Part shown: positions 1 to 8,296 of the stretch, in pieces
Layout: each line of letters opens with the position of its first letter
Numbering within the stretch: the stretch's first letter is position 1
Assembly: GCA_036489975.1 (NCBI GenBank)
Contig: DASXES010000075.1
Location: 65,306-129,305, forward strand
Origin: Roseiarcus sp036489975
GTDB taxonomy: Bacteria > Pseudomonadota > Alphaproteobacteria > Rhizobiales > Beijerinckiaceae
Direction: 5' to 3'
Length of the DNA: 64,000 nucleotides
The notes under the pieces: model-generated
Seen by the model: the letters and a program-made list of their open reading frames with translations, nothing else
What the model was told of the DNA's origin: nothing
The model's database searches: none
Translations under genes and position numbers: made by a program

Positions 1-615
1 GCGGCCGACGAAATCACGATCACGATCGAAGGCCAGGGCGGGCATGGCGCGATGCCGCATCACGGCGTCGATCCGGTGGTTGTCGGCGCGCAGATCGTGG
101 TCGCCTTGCAAACCATCGTTTCGCGCAATGTGGATCCGCTTGATTCCTGCGTCGTCTCGGTCACCCGCTTCGAGGCCGGCACGGCCAGCAACGTCATCCC
201 CCAAACGGCCTGGCTCAACGGCACGGTCCGCACACTCAAGGCCGCGACCCGCGACGCGGTCGAAAAGCGAATCCACGAGATCGCCGCCGGCATCGCCGCA
301 GCGGGCGGCGCGACCGCGCGGGTCGAGTATCGCCGCGGCTATCCGACGACGGTCAACCACGCCAAGCAGACTGACTTCGCCGCCGGGGTCGCGCGCAAGG
401 TCGCGGGCGAATCCCAGGTCGATCCGAACGCCGAGCCGGTCATGGGCGCGGAGGACTTTTCCTTCATGCTTGAGGCGCGTCCGGGGGCGTTCATTTTCAT
501 CGGGAACGGCGACAGCGCCAAGCTGCATCACCCCTCATACGACTTCAACGACGCCGCCCTGCCCTATGGCATGAGCTACTGGGTGGAGCTGGTCGAGACC
601 GCGCTCGCGCCCTGA
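1..615 (+). CDS. M20-family amidohydrolase (hippurate hydrolase type), 3' part only
   Basis: The reading frame is open from the first base, so the N-terminus lies outside the window; about 204 residues remain. It starts inside the dimerisation (lid) domain, shown by the GQGGHGAMPH motif near residue 12 and the SRNVDPLDSCVVS segment. It then returns to the catalytic domain, where MGAEDFSFM (about residues 150-158) carries the conserved glutamate that ligates the di-metal centre and LHHP near residue 174 supplies a late histidine. These are hallmarks of the HipO/AmhX/IAA-amino-acid hydrolase branch of peptidase family M20D, which cleaves N-acyl amino acids in the cytoplasm. The exact substrate cannot be told from this part. 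No partner gene follows in the same operon; the next gene is 288 bp away. Confidence 0.88.
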   Translation, partial: AADEITITIEGQGGHGAMPHHGVDPVVVGAQIVVALQTIVSRNVDPLDSCVVSVTRFEAGTASNVIPQTAWLNGTVRTLKAATRDAVEKRIHEIAAGIAAAGGATARVEYRRGYPTTVNHAKQTDFAAGVARKVAGESQVDPNAEPVMGAEDFSFMLEARPGAFIFIGNGDSAKLHHPSYDFNDAALPYGMSYWVELVETALAP

Positions 616-835
616 CGCGCTTCTTTCCCTGGGCGGCGCGCCAGTCGTGGCGAGCATGGCCCCTCCCCGTGATGTCCTGCATCTCCTGCGCCGTTACGCC
701 GTAGGCAGTCGGATTCGCTTCGCCACTTTTTTAGGCGCCCGCCGCTGGCAGTTTACGTCCGCCCGTCATCGCGAGGCGTCCCGCGGACGGACCCCGGTTG
801 ATCCGCCCGAGGTCCCCGCCTATATGGGTGTCGGC

Positions 836-898
836 GAGGCCACGTCCTCCCCCCAGTTTGGGCCTAAGTCCGGGACGGCCCGGCCCTTCCGAGGAGGG
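836..898 (+). promoter_or_regulatory. Candidate guanidine-II-like (mini-ykkC) leader
   Basis: A perfect hairpin CCGGG-ACGG-CCCGG lies at 870-883, just upstream of the SMR exporter gene. A GC stem capped by an ACGR tetraloop is the hallmark of each guanidine-II aptamer hairpin, and gdx exporters are typical targets. The family normally has two such hairpins. The only upstream stem here, GAGG at 836-839 with CCTC at 846-849, encloses CCACGT and does not give a clean ACGR loop. The CCTCC at 846-850 could also pair with GGAGG (893-897) in the Shine-Dalgarno region, a plausible switch. Suggestive, not proven. Confidence 0.35.
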
Positions 899-903
899 CC
901 GCT

Positions 904-1224
904 ATGGCTTGGATCTATCTCATCATCGCCGGAAGTCTCGAAGTCGCGTGGACCTACGCCATGAAGCTGTCGGAGGGCTTCACCCGGCCGTGGCCCACCG
1001 TCATGATGGCGCTCACTATGGCCGCCAGCCTCGGCCTCCTGACCATCGCCGTGCGGACGCTGCCGCTCGGAACCGCTTACGCGGTCTGGACCGGCATCGG
1101 CGCGGTTGGGGCGTTTGTGGTTGGCATCGTCGCGCTCGGGGAGCAGGCGAGCGTCACGCGGCTCGTCGCGGCGGCCCTGATCGTTTCCGGAATCGTCATG
1201 ATGAAGCTGGGCGGCGCCGAATAA
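904..1224 (+). CDS. gdx: Small multidrug resistance (SMR) protein, guanidinium exporter Gdx/SugE type
   Basis: This 106-residue protein has four predicted membrane helices, the full length of the SMR family. The helix-1 motif AGSLEVAWTYAMK contains the conserved membrane-embedded glutamate that couples proton entry to substrate export, and it is followed by a KLSEGFTRP loop. The WTGIGAVGAF segment near residue 63 is typical of the SugE/Gdx branch rather than the EmrE branch. Gdx proteins export guanidinium in exchange for protons as antiparallel dimers in the inner membrane. A strong GAGGAGGG ribosome-binding site at 891-898 fixes the ATG at 904. The gene stands alone, converges on the ABC-F gene with a 19-bp gap, and has a candidate guanidine-responsive hairpin in its leader. 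Confidence 0.85.
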   Translation: MAWIYLIIAGSLEVAWTYAMKLSEGFTRPWPTVMMALTMAASLGLLTIAVRTLPLGTAYAVWTGIGAVGAFVVGIVALGEQASVTRLVAAALIVSGIVMMKLGGAE

Positions 1225-1243
1225 CGCCGAGCGTCACGCGGCC

Positions 1244-3052
1244 TTATTGCTGCTCGAGTTCCTCGCGCAGGATCTCGAGCCCGAGCCACTCGTCCTCGGC
1301 GCCGGCCAGCGCGTCGCGCAATTCAGCGTAAGCCTTGGTCGTTTCGGCGAAAGCGTCCGGCTCGCGCACCGGGAAGTCGGCGTCGGCGAGCTTCCTCTCG
1401 AGCGCGTCGAGATTGGCGCGGAGCTTTTCGATTCGGCTCGGCAGCGCCTCCAGCGCCCGCTTTTCGTTGAACCCCAGCTTGCGCTTCGGGGCCGCCCGCT
1501 CAACCGTCAGGCGCTTCCCACGCTTCTCCGCCGCCTCGACCGGCGCAGCCAGCGGACCGGCGAGCCCATAGCCGCGCTGAGCGACCATGTCGGAATAGCC
1601 GCCCGCATATTCGATCCAGCGCCCGTCGCCGTCGCCGACAATCACCGAGGTCGCCACGCGATCGAGAAAATCGCGATCGTGGCTGACGAGGAGGATCGTT
1701 CCGGCATAGTCGCCGAGCAATTCCTGCAGGAGATCGAGCGTCTCGATGTCGAGATCGTTGGTCGGCTCGTCGAGAACGAGCAGATTGGACGGCTTCGCCA
1801 GCGCCCTCGCAAGCATGAGCCGTCCCCGTTCGCCCCCGGACAATTTTCCGATCGGCGTACGGGCCTGCTCGGGCGGGAACAGGAAGTCGCGCATGTAGCC
1901 CTGAACATGGCGCCGCTCGCCATTGATCGTGACATAGTCGCTCCCGCCGCCGGTCAACGCGTCGACAAGCGTCGTCGCCGGCTCGAGCGAAGCGCGCCCC
2001 TGATCGAGCGAGGCCATCGTCACGTTTGCGCCCAGCCGCACCGCGCCGGAATCGGGCGCGAGCGCCCCGGTCAGAAGGTTGATGAGCGTGGTCTTGCCAG
2101 CCCCGTTGGCGCCGACGATTCCGATCCGGTCGCGACGCATGACCCGGAGCGAAAAGTCGCGCACGATTTCGCGATCGCCGTAAGATTTGCTCACCCGCTC
2201 GGCGTCGATCACCAGCACGCCCGAGGCTTTCGTGTCCTGCGCGATCATCGCGGCCGAGCCGGTCGGCCTGAGCGCCTCGCGCCGCTCGCGTCTCAGATCG
2301 GCAAGCTCGCCGACGCGGCGCATGTTGCGCTTGCGCCGCGCGGTCACGCCGTAGCGCATCCAGTGCTCTTCCTCGACGATTTTGCGGTCGAGCTTGTGGC
2401 GCTCGAGCTCCTCCTCCTCGAGCTTTGCGTCGCGCCAGGCCTCGAACGCGCCAAAACCCTGATCGAGGCGGCGGGCGCGGCCCCGGTCGAGCCAGATCGT
2501 GGCCTTCGTCAGGTCAGCGAGCAGGCGCTTATCGTGGCTGATGACGGCGAGGGCCGAGCGGCTTTCAACGAGGCGCGCCTCCAGCCACTCGATGGCAATG
2601 AGATCGAGGTGATTGGTCGGCTCGTCCAGGAGCAGGATATCCGGTTCCGGGCTCAAGGCCCTGACCAAAGCCGCCCGGCGGGCTTCGCCGCCGGAAAGGC
2701 GCGCGGGATCGGCGTCCGGATCGAGCCCGAGTTCGGCCATCATCGCCCGCGCGGCATAGGGGTCGTCGAATTCGTGAAGCCCGGCCAGCACATAGTCGAG
2801 CGCAGTGTCAAAGCCGGACATGTCCGGCTCCTGCGGCAGATAGGCGAAGCGCGCCGAAGGCTGGACGAAGCGGGTTCCGCGGTCGAACGTAAGCTCGCCC
2901 GCCGCGACGCGAAACAAGGTCGACTTACCCGATCCGTTGCGCCCGACGACGGCGATGCGGTCGCCGGCGGAAATGGACAATTCCGCCCCGTCTAGAAGCG
3001 GCGTGCCGCCGAGCGTCACGACGATGTCTCGCAATTGCAGGAGGGGCGGCAT
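1244..3052 (-). CDS. uup: ABC-F family ATPase, Uup-like
   Basis: The 602-residue protein has two ABC ATPase domains in tandem and no membrane segments, the layout of ABC-F ribosome-associated ATPases. The first domain has Walker A GRNGSGKST near residue 38, signature LSGGEARR near 118 and Walker B LLLDEPTNHLD near 135. The second has GANGAGKTT near 315, LSGGERGRLMLARAL near 405 and LVLDEPTNDLD near 427. A charged C-terminal segment, about residues 540-602, with many Glu, Lys, Arg and Leu residues is a coiled coil, which favours Uup over EttA. Uup-type proteins bind the ribosomal E-site region and affect translation and, in E. coli, the precision of transposon excision. The ATG is 64 bp from pgi, which is divergently transcribed. 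Confidence 0.9.
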   Translation of the reverse strand: MPPLLQLRDIVVTLGGTPLLDGAELSISAGDRIAVVGRNGSGKSTLFRVAAGELTFDRGTRFVQPSARFAYLPQEPDMSGFDTALDYVLAGLHEFDDPYAARAMMAELGLDPDADPARLSGGEARRAALVRALSPEPDILLLDEPTNHLDLIAIEWLEARLVESRSALAVISHDKRLLADLTKATIWLDRGRARRLDQGFGAFEAWRDAKLEEEELERHKLDRKIVEEEHWMRYGVTARRKRNMRRVGELADLRRERREALRPTGSAAMIAQDTKASGVLVIDAERVSKSYGDREIVRDFSLRVMRRDRIGIVGANGAGKTTLINLLTGALAPDSGAVRLGANVTMASLDQGRASLEPATTLVDALTGGGSDYVTINGERRHVQGYMRDFLFPPEQARTPIGKLSGGERGRLMLARALAKPSNLLVLDEPTNDLDIETLDLLQELLGDYAGTILLVSHDRDFLDRVATSVIVGDGDGRWIEYAGGYSDMVAQRGYGLAGPLAAPVEAAEKRGKRLTVERAAPKRKLGFNEKRALEALPSRIEKLRANLDALERKLADADFPVREPDAFAETTKAYAELRDALAGAEDEWLGLEILREELEQQ

Positions 3053-3116
3053 ATGAATAGGTTCCGGCGCGGGGGGCGGTCACGCTTAACGGCTGGCGCG
3101 GGAAAGGAAAAGGTCC

Positions 3117-4775
3117 ATGGCGACTGAGGCGACTCTGGCGGCGCTGGCGAAACTGACGAGCTTGCGCGAGGCTACACTCGCGCGGGCGGCGCGAAACGAT
3201 TTCGCCGACGATCCCGGGCGATTCCAGGCGTTCAGCGTCACCCTCGACGATCTCCTGTTCGACTATTCCAAGCAGCGCATCGACGCCGGGGTGCTCAGCG
3301 CGCTTGTCGAGCTCGCCAGGGCGGCCCAGGTCGAAGCCCGGCGCGATGCGATGTTCGCCGGCGTGAAAATCAACGTCACCGAGAACCGCGCCGTCCTGCA
3401 CACCGCCCTTCGCAATTTCTCCGGCAAGCCGGTCCTGGTCGACGGCAAGGACGTGATGCCCGAGGTCATCGGCACGCGCGAAAAGATGCTGGGCTTCGCC
3501 GCGGACGTGCGCGAGGGCCGCGTGCGCGGCGCGCTCGGCCAGCCGATGACCGACGTCATCAACATCGGCATCGGCGGCTCCGATCTCGGCCCCGCCATGG
3601 CCACGCGCGCGCTGGCGCCCTTTGCGCCGCCGCAATTGCGCAGCCATTTCGTCTCCAACGTCGATGGGGCGGATATCGGCGACACGCTGCGCGGGCTCGA
3701 CCCGTCGCGCACCCTGTTCATTGTCTCGTCGAAGACCTTCACGACGGTGGAGACAATGACCAACGCCGCGACCGCGCGGGCCTGGATCGCGCAAGGGGTG
3801 GGGGAAGCCGCGGTCGGCGACCATTTCGCCGCCGTCTCGACGCAACTCGACAAGGTCGCGCAATTTGGCATCCAGCCGACGCGCGTGTTCGGCTTCTGGG
3901 ACTGGGTCGGCGGGCGCTATTCAGTCTGGTCGAGCATCGGGCTGCCGCTGGCGATCGCGATCGGGCCCGACCGCTTCAACGAATTCCTGCGCGGCGGCTA
4001 TGAGATCGATGAGCATTTCCGCACCGCGCCGCTCGAGAAAAACATCCCCATCCTGATGGGACTCTTGAGCTGCTGGAACCGCAACATTCTCGGCCACGCG
4101 ACGCATGGCGTGATTCCTTACGACCAGCGGCTCGGGCGCTTTCCCGCCTATCTCCAGCAATTGCAGATGGAGAGCAACGGCAAGCACGTCCAGCTCGACG
4201 GCTCGCCCTGCAATACGGCGACGGGGCCGGTGGTCTGGGGCGAGCCCGGCACCAACGGCCAGCACGCGTTCTTCCAGCTCATCCACCAGGGAACGGAAAT
4301 CATTCCGTTAGACCTGCTTGTCGCCGCGACGCCGACCGACGCCGACGGGCATCAGCACGATCTTCTGGTCGCCAACTGCTTCGCGCAAGGCCAGGCTTTG
4401 ATGCACGGCCGCACGCCCGCAGAGGCCGAAGCGATCACTCACAAGCAGGGCGCGAGCGAGGCGGAAGCGAAGCGCCTCGCGCCGCACAAGAGCTTTTCCG
4501 GCAGCCGTCCGACGAGCACGTTTCTCTACCGCCATCTCGATCCGCGCATGCTGGGCCGGCTCATCGCGCTTTATGAGCATAAAGTTTTCACCGAGGGCGC
4601 GGTCTGGAACATCGACTCGTTCGACCAGTGGGGCGTGGAACTCGGCAAGGAGCTCGCGCTCAGCCTCGCGCCGATCGTCTCTGATTCAGCCTCGGCCATT
4701 TCAGCCTTGGACTCGTCGACGGCCGGGCTGGTTGCGCATCTGCGCGAGCTGCGCGGCGACCCGGCGAGCGGGTGA
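3117..4775 (+). CDS. pgi: Glucose-6-phosphate isomerase
   Basis: This 552-residue protein interconverts glucose 6-phosphate and fructose 6-phosphate in the cytoplasm. The sugar-phosphate binding stretch INIGIGGSDLGP (about residues 144-155), the first PGI signature around DWVGGRYSVWSSIG (about 262-275), the second signature EPGTNGQHAFFQLIHQG (about 380-396) and the C-terminal FDQWGVELGK are all present. Length matches the classic bacterial enzyme. The ATG at 3117 is preceded by GGAAAGGAAAAGG. It is transcribed away from the uup-like gene and has no downstream partner in an operon. Confidence 0.96.
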   Translation: MATEATLAALAKLTSLREATLARAARNDFADDPGRFQAFSVTLDDLLFDYSKQRIDAGVLSALVELARAAQVEARRDAMFAGVKINVTENRAVLHTALRNFSGKPVLVDGKDVMPEVIGTREKMLGFAADVREGRVRGALGQPMTDVINIGIGGSDLGPAMATRALAPFAPPQLRSHFVSNVDGADIGDTLRGLDPSRTLFIVSSKTFTTVETMTNAATARAWIAQGVGEAAVGDHFAAVSTQLDKVAQFGIQPTRVFGFWDWVGGRYSVWSSIGLPLAIAIGPDRFNEFLRGGYEIDEHFRTAPLEKNIPILMGLLSCWNRNILGHATHGVIPYDQRLGRFPAYLQQLQMESNGKHVQLDGSPCNTATGPVVWGEPGTNGQHAFFQLIHQGTEIIPLDLLVAATPTDADGHQHDLLVANCFAQGQALMHGRTPAEAEAITHKQGASEAEAKRLAPHKSFSGSRPTSTFLYRHLDPRMLGRLIALYEHKVFTEGAVWNIDSFDQWGVELGKELALSLAPIVSDSASAISALDSSTAGLVAHLRELRGDPASG

Positions 4776-5265
4776 GGGCTGGGTGAGGGCGCGGCTGCGC
4801 TTGCTCGCGGAAACTCCCTCGAAATCTTGGCCGCCGTAGAAGACGCTCGACCGTGGCGTCTCGCCCCATCAACGCGCGCAGGCCGTGACGCATGACCTCG
4901 CTCATTGACGCGTAGGCTCACGACTGGATTTTTCGTTCGACTGCTTCCGCCATGTCATGTGGGAGCGTGGCGCCGCTAGCGAAGCCGAACAAATCCTTGC
5001 GGAAATCCAGAAGGTAGGGCAAGCTTGGCCAATGAAGCAACTCGCCCTTCGGCATTGTCGCGACCGTCAGCGCCGGTCCAGGCGCCGGGACGCGGGCCTC
5101 GCAAAAAGGCGAGCGCGAAAATCTGTCGTAACCTATTGATAAGTCTCGTTTCGGACGAGAGAATCCAAGGAAATCCAAGCTTTTCCAACCCTGGAAAGGG
5201 GGCGTGTCGCGGCGAAAAAGCCTCGGTTCAAGCAAACCCAAATGGATCGACCGCCAGCCGCGAGG
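4776..5265. other. Intergenic stretch without a convincing gene
   Basis: About 490 bp between pgi and the aminopeptidase gene, which converge on it. Several overlapping frames of 60-110 codons exist on both strands (for example minus 4918-5241 and plus 5025-5315), but none has a believable ribosome-binding site or recognisable domain. Two minus frames over about 5100-5240 read SLDFLGFSRPKRD and WISLDSLVRNET. I recall these as common translations of dispersed intergenic repeats in related genomes, but could not check it. Confidence 0.5.
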
Positions 5266-7104
5266 TCAGGACGAGACCCGCCTGGCCGGGGCCAAGCGTC
5301 GCGTCGCCTTCGTGAGCCAGCGGCGGGTCGGGGCGTCCACCCGCGGCGCGAGGACCTTGCGCACACGGGCGTGGTAGCCATTCAGCCACGCGATCTCGTC
5401 GGAATCCATGAGTTTCGGCTCGACCAGGGTGAGATCGATCGGCGCGAAGGTCAGCGTCTCGAAGCCCAGCATCGGACGCTCGCCGCCGGGTATCTTCCGC
5501 TCCTCGACGGCAAGCAGATTCTCGATCCGGATGCCGAATGCGCCCGCGGCGTAATAGCCGGGCTCGTTGGAGATGATCATGCCCGGCGCGAGCGCCGTCG
5601 TTCCGGTCTTTGAGAGGCGCTGCGGGCCTTCATGCACCGAGAGATACGAGCCGATCCCGTGTCCCGTGCCATGATCGAAATCGAGCCCCGCCCTCCAGAG
5701 CGGGGCGCGCGCCAGCGCATCGATCTGGGCCCCGTTCGCGCCAGCCGGAAAGACGGCGCGGGCGACCGCGATATGGCTTTTGAGCACCCGCGTGAACCGG
5801 TCGCGCATCAGCGCGCTCGGCCGCCCGACCGCGATCGTGCGGGTGATGTCGGTCGTGCCGTCTTCATATTGCGCGCCGCTGTCGATGAGGAAAATCCCGC
5901 GCTCGATCTTTCGGTTGGACTCCTCGCTGACGCGATAATGGGGAAGCGCCGAGTTCGGGCCAAAGGCTGAGATGGTCGGGAACGAGAGATCTTTCAGCGC
6001 CGGGCTCGCCCGCCGAAAGGTCTCGAGCGCCTTGACGGCGTCGATCTCGGTCAGGCGCCCGCGCGGCGCCTCGACCGCGAACCAGGCGAGGAAATTCGTC
6101 ATCGCCGCGCCGTCTCGCTCATGCGCGGCCCGGGAGCCCGCGAGTTCGGCTGGATTCTTCTTCGCCTTCATAAGCGTGATCGGATCGGCGCCGATGTCGG
6201 CCTTGCCGCCGGCCCGCTCGATCGCCTGGGTCAAATAAGCCGGGACCGTCGCGGCGTCGAAGGCGACGCGCGCGCCCTGCCGACCCAAATCCTCGACGAA
6301 ATTGGATAGAGCATCAGGTTCAAGCACGTCCGCCTGACGGCTGAGACTGTTGGCGCCTGCGCCTGTGAGCTTTCTCCGGTCGAGAAACACCACCGGGCGC
6401 CCTTGCACCGGTAGGTAGGCCCAGCCGAGCGGCAGCGGCGTATAGGAGACATCGGAGCCGCGAATGTTGAACAGCCACGCCAGATTGTGAGGATCGCTGA
6501 TCAGGAGACCCTGCGACGACCTGATGGCCTCACGCACGCGCGCGACTTTCGCCGGCGTTCCTTCGCCCGCGAATCTGAGCTTGTGCGCCGCGATCGCGCC
6601 AATCGGAGCACGGGGCCGGTCAGGCCAGATCGCATCGACAGGATTGAGGTCGACTGCCACCAGGCCGGCGCCGGCTTTCTCGCACGCGGCGGCATACCGC
6701 GCGACCGCGTCGGGCGTGTGAAGCCGAGGGTCATAGCCAAGTTTGTCGCCTGGTTTGAGATGACGCGCGATCCATTCGCCCGGCGGGTCCTCCATGACAT
6801 TCCGGAATTCGAAGACCGAAGGATCCGCCTCGGTCTTCACCTGCTCGGTGTATCGCCCGTCGACGAACAGAGCCGCCGAGTCCTTCAGCACCACGGCGAT
6901 CCCCGCCGAGCCGGCAAATCCCGTCAGCCACCTCAGCCGCTCGGAATTGGCCGGCACATACTCGTTCTGGTGCTCATCCGCCCGGGGAACGATAAATCCC
7001 GCGAGATCCGCCCTCGCCAGTTCGGCGCGCAATTGGCCCACGCGAGCACGTCCGTGCGAAGGATCGCGCAATGCAACGAAGGATTGAAAACGACTCTCAA
7101 ACAC
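5266..7104 (-). CDS. Xaa-Pro aminopeptidase, peptidase family M24B
   Basis: A 612-residue protein with the three-domain layout of long Xaa-Pro aminopeptidases: two creatinase-like N-terminal domains and a C-terminal pita-bread catalytic domain. Metal ligands are visible: two aspartates in IDSGAQYEDGTTDITRT (about residues 425-441), histidine in HGTGHGIGSYLSVHEGP (about 495-511), and glutamates in ISNEPGYY and IRIENL. It releases an N-terminal residue that precedes proline and acts in the cytoplasm in peptide turnover. It overlaps the hpt gene upstream by 8 bp, so the two are probably cotranscribed. Length is typical of the eukaryote-like APP1 branch found in alphaproteobacteria. Confidence 0.92.
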   Translation of the reverse strand: MFESRFQSFVALRDPSHGRARVGQLRAELARADLAGFIVPRADEHQNEYVPANSERLRWLTGFAGSAGIAVVLKDSAALFVDGRYTEQVKTEADPSVFEFRNVMEDPPGEWIARHLKPGDKLGYDPRLHTPDAVARYAAACEKAGAGLVAVDLNPVDAIWPDRPRAPIGAIAAHKLRFAGEGTPAKVARVREAIRSSQGLLISDPHNLAWLFNIRGSDVSYTPLPLGWAYLPVQGRPVVFLDRRKLTGAGANSLSRQADVLEPDALSNFVEDLGRQGARVAFDAATVPAYLTQAIERAGGKADIGADPITLMKAKKNPAELAGSRAAHERDGAAMTNFLAWFAVEAPRGRLTEIDAVKALETFRRASPALKDLSFPTISAFGPNSALPHYRVSEESNRKIERGIFLIDSGAQYEDGTTDITRTIAVGRPSALMRDRFTRVLKSHIAVARAVFPAGANGAQIDALARAPLWRAGLDFDHGTGHGIGSYLSVHEGPQRLSKTGTTALAPGMIISNEPGYYAAGAFGIRIENLLAVEERKIPGGERPMLGFETLTFAPIDLTLVEPKLMDSDEIAWLNGYHARVRKVLAPRVDAPTRRWLTKATRRLAPARRVSS

Positions 7105-7669
7105 CCGAAGCGGTTTCCGAAACGGCGGCGTCCTGCGCCGTGACGACCCGGCCGATGAACGGCAACTCGCGATAGGAATGGGCTACGTCCATGCCATAGC
7201 CGACCACGAAGACATCGGGACAGACAAAGCCGACGAAATCGGCGCTGATGGCGACAGCCTTCTTGCCGGGCTTCTCCAGCATCGTGCAGACAAGCACCCG
7301 CCGCGCGCCCCGCGCCATCAGAAGATCCTTGGCGAAAGCCAAAGTCCGTCCGGATTCGAGAATATCGTCGACGAGGAGGACATCCCGGTCGCGCACCAAG
7401 GATTCGATGTCGCGCAGGATCTTCACCGTCCCGCTCGACACGGTTCCATCCATGTAGCTCGACAAATGGAAGAACTCGACCTGCGGCTCGAGCCCGACCC
7501 GATGCAGGGCGCGCAACAGGTCAGCCGCGAACATGAACGAGCCCTTCAGGACGGCGACGACAAGCAGGTCCTTTGGCTCCGCCGCGGCGATCTCCCGCGC
7601 CAGCGCTTCCGTTCGTTCGGCGATCGTTCGCTCGTCGTAGAGAACCTTGACCTGTCTCTCGCCGCTCAT
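7097..7669 (-). CDS. hpt: Hypoxanthine phosphoribosyltransferase
   Basis: This 190-residue enzyme salvages hypoxanthine (and often guanine) with PRPP to give IMP or GMP. The PRPP-binding signature VLLVDDILESGRTL lies at about residues 98-111. VVAVLKGSFMFAADLLR near residue 38 and VEFFHLSSYMDGT near residue 64 are the other class-specific segments, and VCPDVFVVGYGMD near 150 gives the purine-contact region. It overlaps the upstream DUF3426-like gene by 4 bp and the aminopeptidase by 8 bp, giving a three-gene operon. Confidence 0.93.
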   Translation of the reverse strand: MSGERQVKVLYDERTIAERTEALAREIAAAEPKDLLVVAVLKGSFMFAADLLRALHRVGLEPQVEFFHLSSYMDGTVSSGTVKILRDIESLVRDRDVLLVDDILESGRTLAFAKDLLMARGARRVLVCTMLEKPGKKAVAISADFVGFVCPDVFVVGYGMDVAHSYRELPFIGRVVTAQDAAVSETASGV

Positions 7670-8190
7670 GAAGGGGTCTCTGTGAACGTCCCTTTATTGC
7701 CCGGCTCGGCGAATTTTACCAGAACCTCACGAACGCCAGCCGGAGGCGCCGCCAGCCGCGCCCGGAAGGAAACCCGCTCACGAGTCCCAAGGCGAGTCTT
7801 CGGCGGCCGCGCCGTCCAAACGTAAAGCTCCCGCCCGTCCGCACCGCAGAGCGCCAGGCGCAGATCTGGCGCCGGTGTTTCTCCGTCGCGCAGATTGGCA
7901 ATCTCGCCTGTGACCAGAAGCTCTCCCTGGCCATCGGCTTGCTCCGTAACCGTCGCACGCACATCGGCGATCAAGAGACCGCGAAGATTAACCGGCATGC
8001 CAACGCTGGCGTAGATGGCCGCGGTCGCCGGCGCGATCGAGACGATCGCGGCCCGAGCGGCGATCGCCGCCGTCGTGGCGACCACCAGGCCAATCAGGGC
8101 AAAAGCCGACGCAAGGGCGCCGCCGGGACGCCAAAGCTCCTGTGAGGCGCGTGCATCGCAATTTGGGCCGAACTTGTGGTTCACAGTCAT
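7666..8190 (-). CDS. DUF3426-like single-pass membrane protein
   Basis: A 174-residue protein of unknown function. A membrane helix, roughly ALASAFALIGLVVATTAAI, occupies about residues 25-45. After it comes a soluble domain with the DUF3426-style run YASVGMPVNLRGLLI, then LLVTGEIANLRD and a following beta-rich part, recalling the C-terminal domain of MJ0042-type zinc-ribbon proteins. The Cys-rich ribbon that usually begins such proteins is absent. It shares a divergent promoter region with ftsE, an arrangement I recall from other Hyphomicrobiales. The family call is by resemblance only. Confidence 0.65.
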   Translation of the reverse strand: MTVNHKFGPNCDARASQELWRPGGALASAFALIGLVVATTAAIAARAAIVSIAPATAAIYASVGMPVNLRGLLIADVRATVTEQADGQGELLVTGEIANLRDGETPAPDLRLALCGADGRELYVWTARPPKTRLGTRERVSFRARLAAPPAGVREVLVKFAEPGNKGTFTETPS

Positions 8191-8250
8191 GCCGCCTGAC
8201 CTTGCCGTTCTGATGAGATCGCCGAAGGTGGTATTTGGTTGGAATCACGG

Positions 8251-8265
8251 TTAAGGGCGCGTTAA
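8251..8265. promoter_or_regulatory. CtrA-type full site in the ftsE promoter
   Basis: The sequence TTAAGGGCGCGTTAA is a perfect TTAA-N7-TTAA, the consensus bound by the cell-cycle response regulator CtrA in alphaproteobacteria. It lies 31 bp upstream of the ftsE start codon. A GANTC (CcrM methylation) site, GAATC, lies at 8242-8246, four bases before it. The match is seen in the sequence; binding is inferred. Confidence 0.6.
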
Positions 8266-8296
8266 GCGTCCGACCCGACGGGCAAGGGAAACGCGT

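Noticed and set aside
60..293. Minus-strand frame in the first gene
   Set aside because: Antisense to the M20 amidohydrolase.
1247..2995. Long plus-strand open frame of 582 codons
   Set aside because: It is antisense to the ABC-F ATPase gene, whose motifs are perfect; high G+C creates long shadow frames.
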